Shown: positions 28,109-31,110 of the stretch, piece by piece
Numbering within the stretch: the stretch's first letter is position 1
How the letters are laid out: each line of letters starts with the position of its first letter
Origin: G013214665 sp964649815
Lineage (GTDB): Bacteria > Pseudomonadota > Alphaproteobacteria > Rhodobacterales > Rhodobacteraceae
Reading direction: 5' to 3'
DNA length: 31,110 nt
NCBI GenBank assembly: GCA_964649815.1
Contig: CAZYQC010000039.1
Coordinates: 1 to 31,110, forward strand
Position numbers and translations under genes: made by a program
Notes under the pieces: model-generated
Databases searched by the model: none
Told to the model about the DNA's origin: nothing
Seen by the model: only the letters and a program-made list of their open reading frames with translations

Positions 28109-31100
28109 TTACTCTGCCGCTTTGGACAAAACCGGGCCACCTGCACGAATGACAGACAAAAGCTCTTCTCGACGCTTGGCCGCTTTGGTCTCGTTCGCGG
28201 CCTTGACCGGTCCATAGCCCCGGATGTCCAACGGCAGCGCGGCCAAAGCGACAATTGCGTCCTTGGTGGCCTCTGTCAGCAGCGGCAGAACCTCTTTCAT
28301 GTCCGCCTCATATTGCTTGATCAAGGCGCGCTCCATCTTGCGCTCTTCGGTGCGCCCAAAGATGTCAAACGGCGTGCCACGCAGCGCCTTCATACGCGCC
28401 AGGATCTTGAAACCACGCTCGATCGAGGGGCCAAAGGTGCGCTTCATCGGGCGCCCATCCGGGCCAATTTTGCTTATCATCGGTGGCGCCAAGTGATAGG
28501 TCATCTTGAAATCGCCATCGAACTCAGCTTCCGCTTTTTCGCGTGTTTTCAGATGCATACGCGCCACTTCGTATTCATCTTTATAGGCCAACAGCTTGTG
28601 ATAGCCTTTGGCAACCGCCTCTTTCAGCTGGCTGTCCTCGATCGCATCCACCATCGCGCGGTACTTTTTCGACAACCGCTTGGACTGGTAGGCCACCAGA
28701 TGATCGGCGCGGAAGGCGATTTTGTCTTCGATGGATTTCGGCAAGGCGACCACTTTGGGTTTCAAAATCGCCGCGGCATCCTCTGGGTACATCACGGCCC
28801 AACGGCCAATTTCAAAGGCGCGCTGGTTCTTTTCAACCGCAGCCCCGTTCAACGTGATCGCCTGAACGATGCTCTCTAGGCTCAGCGGAACCAGCCCCTT
28901 TTGCCAAGCTGCGCCAAAGATCATCATGTTCGAGAAAATGCTGTCGCCCAGCGTGATCTTGGCCAGGTCGGAGGCATCAAAGAGGTTCAGCCGGTCTTTC
29001 AGCCGCGCCTCCAGCGCCAGCGACAAGCGATCCGACGGCAAGGCGAACTCGGTGTTGCGTGTGAAATCGCCTGTGATGATTTCATGCGAATTGACCACTG
29101 CGCCGGTTCTGCCGGTTTGGGTCAGACCCAGCGTCTTTGCGCCAGCAGAGACGACCAAATCGCCCCCGATAAGCGCATCCGCCTCGCCAGTGGCCACGCG
29201 GATTGCACTGATGTCTTCGGGCGCATTGGCCAAGCGGCAATGAATGTGAACCGCCCCGCCTTTTTGGGCCAGACCCGCCATCTCCATCATGCCCGCACCT
29301 TTGCCGTCAAGATGTGCGGCTTGGGCCAAAACCGCCCCGATGGTGACAACACCCGTGCCACCCACGCCGGTGATCACCACGTTAAAGGTGCCGTCGATCG
29401 CTGGGATCTCGGGCTTAGGCAGGTCTGGCAGCTCGAGCGACGTGGTCGCCTGCTTTTTGACCTGCGCGCCTTCGACCGTCACGAAACTTGGGCAAAAACC
29501 TTTGACGCAGGAGAAGTCCTTGTTGCACGACGATTGGTCGATCGCCCGCTTGCGGCCCAGCTCGGTTTCTTTGGGAACGATGGACACACAGTTCGATTGC
29601 ACGCCGCAATCGCCACAGCCTTCGCAGACATCGGTGTTGATAAAGACGCGCTTGTCTGGGTCGGGGAACAGACCGCGTTTGCGGCGGCGGCGTTTTTCCG
29701 CCGCACAGGTCTGAACATAAACAATAACGCTCACCCCATCGGTTTCGGAAAAGCGTTTCTGGACGTTTTCCAATTCAGCACGTTCATGCGTGGTGACGCC
29801 GGATGGGAACCGGTTCAGATCAACGTCTTCCTTTTCGTCATAGACCACGGCCACATTCTCGCAGCCCATCGCGCGCACTTCGTTCACAATCCGGTAGGGC
29901 GACAAATCTCCGTCATTCCCCTGCCCGCCGGTCATTGCGACCGCGTCATTGTAGAGGATCTTGTAGGTCATCGTCGTGCCCGCAGCCAAAGCCGCACGGA
30001 TCGCCTGAACGCCCGAGTGGTTGTACGTCCCGTCGCCAAGGTTCTGGAACACATGCGCCCGGTTGGAAAACGGCGCCTCGCCGATCCAGTTCGCGCCTTC
30101 TGCGCCCATATGCGTAAAGCCCGAGGTCTCGCGATCCATCCAAATCGCCATAAAGTGACAGCCGATGCCCGCATAGGCGCGGCTGCCGTCCGGCACTTTG
30201 GTTGAGGAATTATGCGGGCAGCCCGAACAGAAATACGGCAAACGCGCCGCGATCTCTTCGGCATTGTCGGCACGCCGCGCTTCGTCCAAGGCGGCCATGC
30301 CGGCCTTGATGCCGTCCGAGTTGCGTCCCTCTTCGATCAGAACGCTTCCTAGTTTTTCCGCGATTTCAATCGGTTCCAAGGCGTAAGTGGCCGCAAAGAA
30401 CGGCTCACCCTCGCGCGTTCCGCCATAGACACGCCGACCGTTGCGATGATCAAAAAGCGCCTCTTTGATCTGCACTTCGACCAGTTTGCGCTTTTCTTCA
30501 ACGACCACGATCAGCTCAAGACCGTCTGCCCATTCGTTGAAGGTTTGCATATCCAGCGGCCAGGTCTGGCCAACCTTATATGTCGTGATGCCCAGACGTT
30601 CCGCCTCGGCCTCATCGATGTTCAACAGGTTCAGCGCATGCACCAGATCAAGATAGTTCTTGCCCGCGGCGACCAAACCGATCTTGGCGCCGGGTTTGCC
30701 CCACATCCGCTTGTCGATTTTATTCGCCCGCGCAAAGGCTTCTGCGGCATAACGCTTGTAATTGATCAACCGCGCTTCCTGCTCGATCCGGTCGTCAACC
30801 AACCGAATGTTGAGGCCACCCTCAGGCATGACGAAATCGGGCGTCACAAAGGACAACCGTTCTGGCCGCCCGTCCACCACGGACGTAACCTCGACCGTGT
30901 CCTTCATCGTCTTCAGCCCGACCCAAACGCCTGCAAAGCGGCTGAGTGCAAAGCCATAGATGCCGTAATCCAGGATTTCCTGAACCCCTGCGGGGCTCAC
31001 CACTGGCATATAGGTGTCGACCATTGCGAATTCTGACTGATGCAACACGGTCGAGCTTTCGCCCGTGTGGTCGTCGCCCATCGCCATGACCACACCGCCA

Positions 31101-31110
31101 TGCTTGGACG
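28109..31110 (-). CDS. Indolepyruvate ferredoxin oxidoreductase family protein (N-terminus outside the window)
   Basis: This large 2-oxoacid:acceptor oxidoreductase decarboxylates aryl pyruvates (and perhaps branched 2-oxoacids) to acyl-CoA. About 1000 residues are visible and the frame runs off the right edge; an internal ATG at 31093 is probably not the start. In order: the end of the TPP-binding alpha part; CSGCPHN (about 30,210-30,230); a TPP-domain GDGTYNHSG; an Fe-S region with CEGCGDCGVQSNC and CNKDFSCVKGFCPSF (29,490-29,630); and a gamma-subunit domain with GVGGTGVVTIGAVL (29,335-29,375). A C-terminal DUF6537-like region ends the protein. The alpha/beta/gamma fusion is the usual form in aerobic alphaproteobacteria. 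In this window it is followed by the acyltransferase gene on the same strand. Confidence 0.93.
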   Translation of the reverse strand, partial: SKHGGVVMAMGDDHTGESSTVLHQSEFAMVDTYMPVVSPAGVQEILDYGIYGFALSRFAGVWVGLKTMKDTVEVTSVVDGRPERLSFVTPDFVMPEGGLNIRLVDDRIEQEARLINYKRYAAEAFARANKIDKRMWGKPGAKIGLVAAGKNYLDLVHALNLLNIDEAEAERLGITTYKVGQTWPLDMQTFNEWADGLELIVVVEEKRKLVEVQIKEALFDHRNGRRVYGGTREGEPFFAATYALEPIEIAEKLGSVLIEEGRNSDGIKAGMAALDEARRADNAEEIAARLPYFCSGCPHNSSTKVPDGSRAYAGIGCHFMAIWMDRETSGFTHMGAEGANWIGEAPFSNRAHVFQNLGDGTYNHSGVQAIRAALAAGTTMTYKILYNDAVAMTGGQGNDGDLSPYRIVNEVRAMGCENVAVVYDEKEDVDLNRFPSGVTTHERAELENVQKRFSETDGVSVIVYVQTCAAEKRRRRKRGLFPDPDKRVFINTDVCEGCGDCGVQSNCVSIVPKETELGRKRAIDQSSCNKDFSCVKGFCPSFVTVEGAQVKKQATTSLELPDLPKPEIPAIDGTFNVVITGVGGTGVVTIGAVLAQAAHLDGKGAGMMEMAGLAQKGGAVHIHCRLANAPEDISAIRVATGEADALIGGDLVVSAGAKTLGLTQTGRTGAVVNSHEIITGDFTRNTEFALPSDRLSLALEARLKDRLNLFDASDLAKITLGDSIFSNMMIFGAAWQKGLVPLSLESIVQAITLNGAAVEKNQRAFEIGRWAVMYPEDAAAILKPKVVALPKSIEDKIAFRADHLVAYQSKRLSKKYRAMVDAIEDSQLKEAVAKGYHKLLAYKDEYEVARMHLKTREKAEAEFDGDFKMTYHLAPPMISKIGPDGRPMKRTFGPSIERGFKILARMKALRGTPFDIFGRTEERKMERALIKQYEADMKEVLPLLTEATKDAIVALAALPLDIRGYGPVKAANETKAAKRREELLSVIRAGGPVLSKAAE

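Overview
The window is 31.1 kb of GC-rich bacterial chromosome. Its gene content and order point to an alphaproteobacterium of the Rhodobacteraceae (roseobacter/Rhodobacter group). The main indicators are the paired PIN-domain and RNA-methyltransferase genes of the RSP_2648/RSP_2647 type, the DUF2852 and DUF6778-like proteins, a split system I cytochrome c maturation locus, a bpt-type aminoacyltransferase, and holin and muramidase genes of the gene transfer agent (GTA) type. No plasmid, transposon, CRISPR, rRNA or tRNA genes were seen. Nearly all of it is housekeeping or lineage-specific core DNA.

Left part (1-9.1 kb): the tail of a penicillin-acylase-family hydrolase overlaps a 23S rRNA pseudouridine synthase (rluE). 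A cytochrome P450 and a small membrane M48 metalloprotease follow on the same strand. On the opposite strand lie the PIN/RNA-methyltransferase pair, a lipoprotein, a small conserved protein and glnE (glutamine synthetase adenylyltransferase). A YbaK-type deacylase diverges from glnE.

Middle (9.1-19.5 kb): DUF2852 and RDD membrane proteins and bpt are followed by two paralogous GAPDH genes flanking a 47-residue membrane miniprotein. The paralogues differ at the cofactor-discriminating residue, which suggests an NAD-type and an NADP-capable (GapB-like) enzyme. Each has a TGTTA-N4-TAA(C/A)(A/C) operator-like site upstream. Next come a DUF808 membrane protein, comEC, gltX and gltA. A 12-N assembly gap breaks the gltA reading frame; its length is wrong by an amount consistent with 5 missing bases, so gltA is almost certainly intact in the organism.

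Right part (19.5-31.1 kb), all on the minus strand: an indolepyruvate ferredoxin oxidoreductase-like protein (cut by the window edge), a lysophospholipid acyltransferase, murI, argC, ccmE, an endolysin (GH108 muramidase with an EF-hand-like calcium loop), a 3-TM holin, ccmF, ccmH, a GNAT acetyltransferase and a PaaG-like enoyl-CoA isomerase.

The most notable arrangement is the endolysin-holin pair, which matches the lysis module of Rhodobacteraceae GTAs and sits between ccmE and ccmF with no phage structural gene nearby. ComEC, needed by recipient cells for GTA DNA uptake in Rhodobacter capsulatus, is encoded 8 kb away. I found no clear evidence of a wholly new system; the better leads are the placement of the lysis module, the GAPDH pair with its putative operators, and the paired inverted repeats before the DUF2852 gene.
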